A DNA stretch of 64,000 nt from Streptomyces violaceoruber (GTDB lineage Bacteria; Actinomycetota; Actinomycetes; Streptomycetales; Streptomycetaceae): NCBI RefSeq assembly GCF_033406955.1, contig NZ_CP137734.1, positions 1,984,001 through 2,048,000 on the forward strand, written 5' to 3'. Position numbers and translations under genes: made by a program. Positions 17,924-25,517 of this stretch are shown one piece after another. The notes below the pieces were generated by a model. The model had not been told where the DNA came from. It did not search any database and saw only the letters and a program-made list of their open reading frames with translations. The stretch's first letter is position 1; each line of letters begins with the position of its first letter.

Positions 17924-18691
17924 CTACGGGCGGGCCGTCCGCCCGGCGTCGCGCCGCAGGTCGTCGGCCTCGTCGCGGGGCCCGGGCACCTGCCCGATCA
18001 GCGCGTCGGCCTCGCGGACGCCGGCCAGGCGCGCGAAGCCGGCCGCGTAGCCGTGGATGTGCTGCTGCACACGCTGGAGTTCGGCCCGGCAGGCCGCGTT
18101 GTCCGGCCAGGTGGATTCCGAGTCGTCCGGATGGGCCATCTCGAACTCGCGCAGCCGCGGGTGCCACTTGGACAGGAACGGCCTCAACTCACGGTTGAGC
18201 ATGGTGATCGCCAGGTACTCCACCGTCTGGCCACTGGGGACGACGGGAGAGGGACGGGTCACCTTCAGCGTCTCCCGAGTCGTGGCGAACAGCCCGTACA
18301 TCGACGTGAGGGCCTCCCGGACGACACCCTCGTCGTCGGCGAGGGGCTGGGTGGACACCCGCGTCACCGTTTCGACGAACATGTGCCAGGCGACCTGACG
18401 CGAGTCGTTGTTGACCGCGAAGGTCAGTTCGCTCAGTTGCGGGATGGTGACCTTCACCTCGGTCAGGCGCGCCGCCTTCCGGTACCACTCACTGGCCAGC
18501 AGCGCCACCACGGCCGCGAGCGCCCCCGTGACGGCGAACAGGCTGCGGCTGGTCACCCGGGTGAGGCTGTAGAGGACCAGACCGGCGATCCCGCCGGTGA
18601 CCGAGGCCAGCAACAGGCGGAGTACCGCCCGGCGGACGACTCTGACCTCCCAGCGCGGTCGGACACCAGGCAGCACAGACAGCTTCCTCAC
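17924..18691 (-). CDS. two-TM membrane protein, partner of the TIR-WD40 protein
   Basis: 255 residues from a GTG preceded by GAGGGGGG; an in-frame ATG at 18760 would add 23 residues without a good ribosome-binding site. Two hydrophobic helices (about 20-42 and 48-68) sit close together, leaving a ~185-residue soluble C-terminal part that includes TFAVNNDSRQVAWHMFVETV and LAITMLNRELRPFLSKWHPR. I do not recognise the family. The close coupling to the TIR-WD40 gene suggests it forms a membrane complex with it, possibly as sensor or inhibitor. Confidence 0.75.
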   Translation of the reverse strand: MRKLSVLPGVRPRWEVRVVRRAVLRLLLASVTGGIAGLVLYSLTRVTSRSLFAVTGALAAVVALLASEWYRKAARLTEVKVTIPQLSELTFAVNNDSRQVAWHMFVETVTRVSTQPLADDEGVVREALTSMYGLFATTRETLKVTRPSPVVPSGQTVEYLAITMLNRELRPFLSKWHPRLREFEMAHPDDSESTWPDNAACRAELQRVQQHIHGYAAGFARLAGVREADALIGQVPGPRDEADDLRRDAGRTARP

Positions 18692-18880
18692 CCGCCCCCC
18701 CCTCGAATGTCCGGACGGGGAGAAGATATCGCCCCGGAGCGGTCGGGCGAAGTCGAACACGGGATTCCGGCCTGATCACAGCGGACTCGACGTGCTGCGC
18801 CAACGCCGCCTCGCGTCCGAGCACTTGACGCGGACCGGGCCCCCGGCTCTGCCGGGCCGCCGCCACCTTGCTCCGTACGG

Positions 18881-18928
18881 CGAGTTCGGCTGGTTCGGCT
18901 GGTTCGGCGAGATCGGCGAGATCGGCGC
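18881..18928. repeat. 9-bp tandem repeat
   Basis: Five to six near-copies of a 9-bp unit (TGGTTCGGC, GAGATCGGC) directly after the stop of the TetR gene at 18931. Read on the minus strand it would encode Pro-rich tripeptides (NQP, ISP), but not in the TetR frame. Probably a slipped-strand expansion. Confidence 0.6.
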
Positions 18929-18930
18929 GT

Positions 18931-19542
18931 TCAGCCCGTCACCCACACACCCGCCCGCGCGGCGGTGCTCGCCGCGCGGGCCGCACGGTCGGCGTCGGCC
19001 TCGGTGAGGGACCGGCCGGTGTTGAGCAGCGCGTAGTAGAGCGGAGCGGAGACGGCCGCAACGACTCCGTGCGGGTCGGTGCCGTCCGGGACCTCGCCCC
19101 GCGCGACGGCGTCCCGCACACAGCCGGCCCATTCGTCGACGCGTACGGCGTAGAAGCGGTGCAGGGCCTCGGCCGCCTGCTCGTTGCAGAGGGAGGCCGC
19201 GATCAGCGCCCTGAAGAGCCGCCCTTGGCGGGGGTCGTCGAGCGTCCTGACGACGAGGCGCGCGTTCGCCCGGAGGTCCTCCTCCAGGGCGCCCGTGTCG
19301 GCACGGGGCAGCGACTGCTCCGCCATGTCGGCCAGAAGGTCGGCGGCGAGCCCGCCCGGGGTCCCCCAGCGGCGGTAGACCGTCGTCTTGCCGACGCCCG
19401 CACGGCGGGCGATCTCCCCGAGGTCGAGCGCGTCGAAGCCGTCGGCGGCGAGCGCGTCGCCCGCCGCCAGGAGGACGGCCTCGCGGATACGTGCGGTGCG
19501 GCCTCCGGGGCGGAGGGTCCCTGGGGCGGCTGGGTCAGGCAT
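18931..19542 (-). CDS. TetR-family transcriptional regulator
   Basis: 203 residues. The helix-turn-helix is IREAVLLAAGDALAADGFD followed by LGEIARRAGVGKTTVYRRWG, a canonical TetR recognition helix. The C-terminal domain resembles the TetR_C_11/AcrR-type ligand domain. The ATG at 19542 has GAGGGAG upstream; a longer start at 19572 is not supported. It is divergent from an MFS exporter 147 bp away, with two palindromes in between, so it very likely represses both. Confidence 0.9.
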   Translation of the reverse strand: MPDPAAPGTLRPGGRTARIREAVLLAAGDALAADGFDALDLGEIARRAGVGKTTVYRRWGTPGGLAADLLADMAEQSLPRADTGALEEDLRANARLVVRTLDDPRQGRLFRALIAASLCNEQAAEALHRFYAVRVDEWAGCVRDAVARGEVPDGTDPHGVVAAVSAPLYYALLNTGRSLTEADADRAARAASTAARAGVWVTG

Positions 19543-19598
19543 CACGACTCCCTCGTCTCTCTCACGGCGCACTCACGACGCCAGACCCCCACCTTATC

Positions 19599-19668
19599 GG
19601 AACCACAGTTCCTTTACCGTTTCCCTCCGTGCTACCTTCCAAGCCGTAATGGGACCTCAGACCCATTA
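19599..19668. promoter_or_regulatory. divergent operator region: two palindromes
   Basis: Two inverted repeats lie between the TetR and MFS starts: GGAAC-CACA-GTTCC (19599-19612) and TAATGGG-N8-CCCATTA (19647-19668). The second is 22 bp before the MFS ATG and would block its promoter or early transcript. Either may be the TetR site; the longer 7-bp arms favour the second. Confidence 0.55.
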
Positions 19669-19689
19669 ACGTCTTTCGAAGGGAACGCC

Positions 19690-21141
19690 ATGTCCACCAC
19701 CGCCACGGCCACGGCCGGGGTCACCGCCCGGGCAGGGGCCGATCCGCAGCGGCTCACCGGCCGGTCGAAACTGGTCCTCGCGGTCCTGCTGGTCGCCCAG
19801 TTCATGCTGGCCGTCGACTTCTCGATCCTGAACGTCGCGCTGCCCGCGATCGGCGACGGACTCGGTTTCGCCCTCTCCGACCTCCAGTGGATCGCCACCT
19901 CGTTCGCCCTGTCGGCCGCGGGCTTCACCCTCTTCCTCGGCCGTGTCGGCGACCTGGTCGGACGCAAGAGGATCTTCATAGGCGGCATCGGCCTCCTGGG
20001 CCTCGCCTCTCTGCTCGGGGGCCTCACCACCAGCCCCGAGGTGCTGCTCGCCGCCCGGGTCGCCCAGGGCCTGGCCACCGCCGCCGCCACCCCGGCGGGT
20101 CTGTCCCTGCTGACGACGTCGTTCGCCGAGGGCCCCCTGCGGCAGAAGGCGCTCGGCATCAACGGCGCGCTGATGTCGGCCGGGTTCACCACCGGAGCGA
20201 TCCTCGGCGGTGTCCTGACCGACCTGCTCTCCTGGCGCTGGACCTTCTTCGTCAACGTGCCCGTGGCGCTCGCGGTCGTACTCGTCGCCCCGGCCGTCAT
20301 CAAGGAGTCCAGGCCCGCCGCCCGGGCCGGCCTCGACCTGCCCGGCGCGCTGACCGTCACCCTCGGCCTGCTCGGTCTCGTCTACGGCATGACCCAGGCC
20401 GGCGCGTACGGCTGGACCCACCCGCACGCGCTGGCCGGGCTGGCCGGGGGCGCCCTCCTGCTCGCCGCGTTCGTCCTGATCGAGCGCACGGTGGCGGCGC
20501 CGCTGGTACCGCTCGGGACGCTGCGGCGCCGCAACGTGGCCTGGGGCAACGTGCTGGGCCTGCTCGCCTTCGCCACCGAGACCTCGCTGGTCTACCTGCT
20601 CACCCTGTACCTCCAGAAGACCCTGGGCTTCTCCGCCCTCGCGGCCGGTGTCTCCTTCGGCGTCCTCGGCGCGGGCACCGTCGTCGGCGGTCTCGTCGCC
20701 CCCAGGCTGCTCGCCAGGACGTCCACGCCGGCCGTGCTCGTCGGCGGTGGCATCGTCCAGGCGGTCTCCACCGCGGCCCTGCTCTTCCTCGGTACGACGA
20801 CCGGGGCGTCCCTCGCCCTGCTGCTGCCCGCCACCTTCCTCGGCGGCGTCGGCAACATGCTGGTCATCGTCGGTTTCATGGTCACGGCCACCAGCGGACT
20901 GCCGGACGCCGAACAGGGCCTGGCCACCGGGCTGGCCTCGATGTCCCAGCAGGTCGGCATCACCATGGGCACGCCGGTCATGTCCGCCGTCGTCACCGCC
21001 GGCACCGCGGGCGCGGCCACCGCATCCGCCGTCCACCGGGGCGTCACGACGGCCATCGCCGTCAACGCGGCCCTGGTCCTCCTCGGCGTAGCCGCCGCCG
21101 CGCTCTTCCTGCGCGGCCGCACCGCCCGGCCGTCCGGGTGA
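19690..21141 (+). CDS. MFS efflux transporter, DHA2 type
   Basis: 483 residues, about 14 transmembrane helices. The first helix carries LAVDFSILNVALPAIG (motif D1), followed by FLGRVGDLVGRKRIFIGG (motif A) and a helix-5 region with SAGFTTGAILGGVLTD (antiporter motif C). It should be a proton-driven exporter of toxic small molecules. The ATG has CGAAGGGAA upstream. It is divergent from and probably repressed by the TetR protein at 18931-19542. A strong hairpin terminator follows. Confidence 0.9.
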   Translation: MSTTATATAGVTARAGADPQRLTGRSKLVLAVLLVAQFMLAVDFSILNVALPAIGDGLGFALSDLQWIATSFALSAAGFTLFLGRVGDLVGRKRIFIGGIGLLGLASLLGGLTTSPEVLLAARVAQGLATAAATPAGLSLLTTSFAEGPLRQKALGINGALMSAGFTTGAILGGVLTDLLSWRWTFFVNVPVALAVVLVAPAVIKESRPAARAGLDLPGALTVTLGLLGLVYGMTQAGAYGWTHPHALAGLAGGALLLAAFVLIERTVAAPLVPLGTLRRRNVAWGNVLGLLAFATETSLVYLLTLYLQKTLGFSALAAGVSFGVLGAGTVVGGLVAPRLLARTSTPAVLVGGGIVQAVSTAALLFLGTTTGASLALLLPATFLGGVGNMLVIVGFMVTATSGLPDAEQGLATGLASMSQQVGITMGTPVMSAVVTAGTAGAATASAVHRGVTTAIAVNAALVLLGVAAAALFLRGRTARPSG

Positions 21142-21210
21142 CGCCTCGCGGGGCGCGCCGGCCGGCTTGCGGCGGGAGTCGTCGGGCGGGGAGGTCACGG
21201 GCGAAGCGTC

Positions 21211-21245
21211 AGGGCCTGTCCGGCCGCCCCCGCCGGACAGGCCCT
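21211..21245. terminator. bidirectional hairpin terminator
   Basis: Perfect 14-bp arms, AGGGCCTGTCCGGC (21211-21224) and its complement (21232-21245), with a 7-nt loop. It lies between the convergent MFS and DUF1062 genes. Confidence 0.85.
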
Positions 21246-21260
21246 GGTGCCGAGGAGGGC

Positions 21261-21809
21261 TCAGCGCTTGAGCGTGAAGGTGAAGTCGCCGCACAGCCTG
21301 TCGCTCAGCCGGACGGCCGAAACGAGTCTTCCCTCGGCGATCAGCCTCTCGGTCTCGGCCCGCGCAAGACCGCACCCTTCAGCGATCAGTCGCACCGGCC
21401 GGACCGGAATCCGCGCCGCGAAGCGGACCGATACGTCGCTCACCTCGCGGTCCGGGTGATCCGGTCCGCCGGTGTCGAGGCGCCAGGCGTCGGCCCAGTC
21501 GAGGGCGATGCGATTGCGGCGCTGCACGACCGGATCCTGCAGCAACTCGGCCGCCAGGCCGGGATCGTTCGCGTGCAGGCGGTCCAGCAGCCCGGGCCGT
21601 ACGGAGCGCACGTTCATCCGCTCCAGGACCGTGAGCTTCGCCGTGTCCCCGCAAGCGGTGCAGAGCACGAGGAGCCAGGCGTCGAGGAGCTTGTGGTTCG
21701 CGTTGACGCGGAACCTGCCGCTCGCCCGGAAGTGTCTGGACGCACACGTGTGGCAACGGCGGAGGACAAGGGGCAGGCAGGTGGGCACAACGACCCAGTG
21801 GTTGAGCAC
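21261..21809 (-). CDS. DUF1062 domain-containing protein
   Basis: 182 residues. A CHTC pair near residue 19 and a CTAC pair near residue 50 look like a four-cysteine zinc site. They flank the conserved FRASGRFRVNANHKLLDAWL segment that marks DUF1062. The C-terminal part contains a helix-turn-helix-like stretch RLIAEGCGLARAETERLIAE. The biochemical role of the family is unknown. The start is GTG. It is a single gene with a shared terminator downstream. Confidence 0.85.
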   Translation of the reverse strand: MLNHWVVVPTCLPLVLRRCHTCASRHFRASGRFRVNANHKLLDAWLLVLCTACGDTAKLTVLERMNVRSVRPGLLDRLHANDPGLAAELLQDPVVQRRNRIALDWADAWRLDTGGPDHPDREVSDVSVRFAARIPVRPVRLIAEGCGLARAETERLIAEGRLVSAVRLSDRLCGDFTFTLKR

Positions 21810-22021
21810 AGAGGTACACCGGTTCCAGTGAGAAGACCGCAGCGGAAAGGAGCGCGTGGCACATGTGCGACGCGCGACAGATCAGCACTCGGGAGGTCTC
21901 ACAGGGTGTACAACGGCACGTCCTTGCCTGGGCGACTTGTTCCGGCGGCACGGTAGTGACACACGGCGGCGCTGTTCCAGCGGTTTTCGACGGCATCACC
22001 GCGGGCCGGGTCCGTCGGCGC

Positions 22022-22054
22022 GGCCCCGGCCACCCTGGTGGGGTGACCGGGGCC
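22022..22054 (-). terminator. hairpin terminator of the six-gene operon
   Basis: GGCCCCGG (22022-22029) pairs with CCGGGGCC (22047-22054), with further pairing CACC/GGTG inside. It lies 40 bp beyond the stop of the FAD monooxygenase gene on the minus strand. The remaining ~250 bp up to 21809 show no gene. Confidence 0.7.
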
Positions 22055-22093
22055 CTTCCGCTCGGGCAACGGCGCTGGTGGAACCGAGCGGAG

Positions 22094-23287
22094 TCAGCGG
22101 ACGCCGAAGGACGGCAGCGTCAGGGCCGAGTGGGCCGGCCGGGGTTCGGGGGCGGGCATGGCGCTGAGGGCGCGCAGTCGGGCGTTGCGCTGTTCCAGGG
22201 CCTGGGCGGTGGTCGGGAAGAGGGTGGCGCCGCCCTCGCCGACCAGGTCCTGGTTCAGGGTCACGAAGTCACGGGTGGCGTGCTCGTAGGCGGCGAAGCC
22301 CTCGGCGTGGTCCCGGCCGGCGAGGGACCCGGCGAGCATGTAGGCGCCGACGAGGGCGAGGCTGGTGCCCTGGCCGGTGAGGAACGAGGGGGCGTACGCG
22401 GCGTCGCCCAGCAGCGCGACCCTGCCCTCGGTCCAGCGCGGCATCCGGATCTGGCCGACGGCGTCGAAGAACACGTCGTCCGCGTCGTGGAGGGCGCCCA
22501 GGATGCCGGGGACCTCCCAGCCGGCGTCGGCGAAGACGTCGGCGAGCAGGGCCCGTTGGGCCTTCGGGTCGCCGAAGGCGTCGTAGGGCGGCTCGGGCTG
22601 GGCGAAGTTGAGGAAGGCGTGCACTTCCTCGTCGTCGCCCACGGCGTAGACGGCCGCGGCCCTGCCCGGGGTGTTCCACATGACCGTCTCGTGGGAGAGG
22701 CCGAGGGTGTTGGGCATGGTGAACACGGCGAAGCAGTAGCCGAGATGGCGGTGGAACCGCTCCTCGGGGCCGAACAGCGTCTCGCGGGTGCGCGAGTGCA
22801 TGCCGTCCGCGCCGAAGACCATGTCGAACCGGCGGCTGCCGCCGCCGTGGAAGGTGACGTCGACTCCGGGGCCGGACTGGTCCAGGGTGTCGATGGAGTC
22901 GTTGAAGAGGAACTCCACGTCGTCCCGGACCGCCATGTACAGCGCGTCGGTCAGGTCCCCGCGCCGTATCTCCAGGTCCCGTCCGGTCACCCCGCCGGTG
23001 ACGGCGTGCGGGTGGAGCGAGGTCACCTCGTCGCCGCCCGCGTCGAGGAAGGTGATCCGGCGCAGGTCGATGTGCGCGTCGCGCAGTTGCGGCAGGATTC
23101 CCATCCGCTCCACGACGTCGAGTGCGGTGCCGCGTACGTCGATGGGGTAGCCGCCGCTGCGGAGGGTCCCGGCCTTCTCCACCACGGTGACCTCGTATCC
23201 GTGGCGGTTGAGCCAGAAGGCCAGGGCGGGACCGGCGATGCTGGCCCCGGAGATCAGGACGCTGCGCCTCGGTGCGGTGCGGGTCAT
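22094..23287 (-). CDS. FAD-dependent monooxygenase (PHBH/TetX-like class A)
   Basis: 397 residues. The FAD dinucleotide fold starts with ISGASIAGPALAFWLNRHGY (a GxGxxG variant), the DG motif is FGADGMHSRTRETLFG and the GD motif is RVALLGDAAYAPSFLTGQG. These define class A flavoprotein hydroxylases acting on aromatic or polyketide-like substrates with NAD(P)H and O2. GGAG precedes the ATG, which overlaps the stop of the MFS gene (ATGA). It is the last gene of the six-gene overlapping operon and ends before a hairpin terminator. Confidence 0.9.
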   Translation of the reverse strand: MTRTAPRRSVLISGASIAGPALAFWLNRHGYEVTVVEKAGTLRSGGYPIDVRGTALDVVERMGILPQLRDAHIDLRRITFLDAGGDEVTSLHPHAVTGGVTGRDLEIRRGDLTDALYMAVRDDVEFLFNDSIDTLDQSGPGVDVTFHGGGSRRFDMVFGADGMHSRTRETLFGPEERFHRHLGYCFAVFTMPNTLGLSHETVMWNTPGRAAAVYAVGDDEEVHAFLNFAQPEPPYDAFGDPKAQRALLADVFADAGWEVPGILGALHDADDVFFDAVGQIRMPRWTEGRVALLGDAAYAPSFLTGQGTSLALVGAYMLAGSLAGRDHAEGFAAYEHATRDFVTLNQDLVGEGGATLFPTTAQALEQRNARLRALSAMPAPEPRPAHSALTLPSFGVR

Positions 23288-24681
23288 GCTTTGACTCCTT
23301 TGCTCATGGTGCGGGTGACGAACAGGGCCGACAGCACGACGATGCCGGCGATGACGAAGCCGGTGACGTAGGCCGATTCGGCCGCGACCTCCGACCCGGA
23401 GGGTGTTCCGGCGGTGAGGAGAGCGCCGCCGAGCTGGCCGCCGACCGCGGAGCCGAGCACGCGGCTCACCAGGATCAGGCTGGTGGCGATGCCGGTGTCG
23501 TTCGGGTCGACGGCGGTGGCGGTGCTGGTCATCATCGCCGTGACGCACAGGCCGTTGGCCAGCGCGATCAGTACCTTGCCGACGACGAGGTGCCAGATCT
23601 CGGTGTGCACGGCCGCCACGGCGAGCAGGCCGACGGCCATCATGACCACGCCGGTGTTGACGACGGCGCGCGAGCCGAAGCGCCGGTCCCCGAGCCCGCC
23701 GAGCGGCCCGGCCAGCGTCGCGGCGACGGCGCCGGGCAGCAGGTACAAGCCGATCTCGGTGGCGCTGGCCCGGAATCCGTAGCCGTCGCCGCGCTCGTCG
23801 AGCAGTTGCGGGACGAGGTAGACCGCCATCGTGGTGCCGAGGCAGATCACGAAGGTCAGCGCGCACGCCTTCCAGATCGCGGGCCGTGCCAGCATGTTCA
23901 GGTCGATCATCGGCGCGGCCGCTCGCCGTTCGACCCGCACCCATCCGGTGACGAAGACGGCCAGCAGTACGACGAGGGCGACGAGCACGAGGGGCGCCGA
24001 GCCGGCTTCGGGTGCCAGCGCGAGGACGAGCATGAGGGTGGTCAGCATGCCGCTCAGGAGCAGCAGGCCGGGCCAGTCGATCCCCACGTCGTCCGGCCGG
24101 CCCGGCGGATCGGCCGGCATCAGCCGGTTCACGAGCAGGGTGGACCCGACGACCGCGATCGTCGGCAGCGCGAACATCCAGTGCCGGGAGAGCTGTTCCG
24201 CCACCGGTCCGGCCGACAGCATGCCGACCATCGAACCGCCGACGAAGAGTCCGCTGACCACGCCGATGGCCACCTTGGACTCGCCGGCGGGGAGGTGTTT
24301 GCGGACCACGATGAACGCCAGGGGCAGCGCGCCGATCATCGCGCCCTGCAACACCTGTCCGACCAGCAGCACGGGCAGGTTCGGCGCCAGGGCGGACACC
24401 GTGCCGCCGAGCGAGACCACCGCCATCAGGCGGATCAGGACCTTCTTGCCGCCGTAGCGGTCGCCGAACTTGCCCGCCAGCGGGGTGATGAGCGCGCCGG
24501 TGATGAGGAGGACGATGCTGAGCAGTGCTCCCTCGGACTGGCTCATGTCCAGTTCGCGTTCCAGGAGCGGGATCGTCGGTGACACCACCGACTCCAGGGC
24601 ACCGGTGGACAGTGCCAGTATGCCGAGGGCGCCGACGGCGGCCTTCCCGATGGGGACCGGGGGTGCCAGGGTTGTGGTCAT
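23284..24681 (-). CDS. MFS transporter, 14-TM exporter type
   Basis: 465 residues, about 14 hydrophobic helices, including LESVVSPTIPLLERELDMSQ near helix 1 and a motif-A-like GKFGDRYGGKKVLIRLM. The most likely role is export, or exchange, of the operon's substrate or product. The start at 24681 has GAAAGGA upstream. An ATG at 24699 overlaps the DUF1275 stop (ATGA) and would add six residues; either is possible. The stop overlaps the monooxygenase start. Confidence 0.87.
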   Translation of the reverse strand: MTTTLAPPVPIGKAAVGALGILALSTGALESVVSPTIPLLERELDMSQSEGALLSIVLLITGALITPLAGKFGDRYGGKKVLIRLMAVVSLGGTVSALAPNLPVLLVGQVLQGAMIGALPLAFIVVRKHLPAGESKVAIGVVSGLFVGGSMVGMLSAGPVAEQLSRHWMFALPTIAVVGSTLLVNRLMPADPPGRPDDVGIDWPGLLLLSGMLTTLMLVLALAPEAGSAPLVLVALVVLLAVFVTGWVRVERRAAAPMIDLNMLARPAIWKACALTFVICLGTTMAVYLVPQLLDERGDGYGFRASATEIGLYLLPGAVAATLAGPLGGLGDRRFGSRAVVNTGVVMMAVGLLAVAAVHTEIWHLVVGKVLIALANGLCVTAMMTSTATAVDPNDTGIATSLILVSRVLGSAVGGQLGGALLTAGTPSGSEVAAESAYVTGFVIAGIVVLSALFVTRTMSKGVKA

Positions 24682-24695
24682 GAGCGTCCTTTCCG

Positions 24696-25517
24696 TCATG
24701 GTCGCGGGAGGACCGTTGATGGAGCGGTGGAGGAAGCCGTTGATGGAGCGGTGGAGGAAGCCGTTGATGGAGCGGTGGAGGAAGCCATTGCGGGAGCGGT
24801 GGAGGAAGCCGTTGCGGGAGCGGTCGGAGGTGCGGTGGAGGGGGCTCCGGTCGTGGCCGGCGCCGCCCGGCTGCCGAGGGCCGTCACGGCCAGGACGACG
24901 CAGGCCGCCGCCGCCACCGCGAGGCCCTCGTGCACCTGGCACAGCAGCGCGCCGGCCGCCGCTCCGGCGACGATGAGGGCGACGGCGGCGGTCCGGCGCA
25001 GGGCGCCCCGGCCGCGGGCCGCGCCCAGTCGGGAGTCGGCCGCGAGGCCGGTCAGCGTGGAGGTCACGACGACCGTGGTGACGTCCCTGACGGCCAGGTG
25101 ACGGGCGGTGGCCGCCTGCGCGCCCATGGCCAGGGCGAGTGACGACGCCATGCCCGCGCGGGCGCCGGAGGTGTCGGCGCCGACGAGGGCCGGGCCGAGC
25201 GCCGTCGCGGTCAGGACCAGTCCGACGCCGCCCAGCAGCGCCCCGCACCGGCTGCTCCAGCCCGGGGCGGCGGTGCGCAGGACCCGCCCGGCCGTCGCCG
25301 CGCCGGCGAGGAAGGACGCGAGCGCCACGACCGGCCCGAGCACCGGCAACCCCGTGCCGCCGCCGGTGGCCGCCATGCCGAGGATGACCACGTTGCCCGT
25401 CATGTTGCCGGCGAACACCTGGTCGAGGCGCAGGTAGCCGACGGCGTCGACGACGCCGGTCGCGAAGGTGAGGGCGAGCATCAGACCGGGTTGCGTCACC
25501 CGCCGCCGCACGTTCAC
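24696..25517 (-). CDS. DUF1275 (YoaK-like) membrane protein with a repeat tail
   Basis: 273 residues. The family core has about six helices, with FATGVVDAVGYLRLDQVFAG and NMTGNVVILG, the conserved DUF1275 N-terminal segments. Members are uncharacterised membrane proteins, sometimes linked to transport. The last ~60 residues are a Ser/Thr/Pro/Ala tail encoded by a 24-bp tandem repeat (8-residue unit close to SSTAPSTA), which is not part of the family. The GTG start overlaps the stop of the gamma-glutamyltransferase gene (GTGA). Confidence 0.85.
   Translation of the reverse strand: MNVRRRVTQPGLMLALTFATGVVDAVGYLRLDQVFAGNMTGNVVILGMAATGGGTGLPVLGPVVALASFLAGAATAGRVLRTAAPGWSSRCGALLGGVGLVLTATALGPALVGADTSGARAGMASSLALAMGAQAATARHLAVRDVTTVVVTSTLTGLAADSRLGAARGRGALRRTAAVALIVAGAAAGALLCQVHEGLAVAAAACVVLAVTALGSRAAPATTGAPSTAPPTAPATASSTAPAMASSTAPSTASSTAPSTASSTAPSTVLPRP
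24713..24832. repeat. 24-bp minisatellite in the DUF1275 gene
   Basis: Three exact 24-bp copies (CCGTTGATGGAGCGGTGGAG + GAAG) at 24713-24784, a fourth diverged copy at 24785-24808 and a degenerate fifth. The unit is a multiple of three, so copy number can change without breaking the frame. It encodes the C-terminal tail of the DUF1275 protein. Confidence 0.9.

Noticed and set aside
18776..18930. Coding continuation (NQP/ISP repeats) after the TetR gene
   Set aside because: It is out of frame with the TetR protein, has no start and is only a 9-bp repeat tract.
24713..24832. Possible CRISPR-like repeat
   Set aside because: The units are contiguous 24-bp copies without spacers and are translated as part of the DUF1275 gene.
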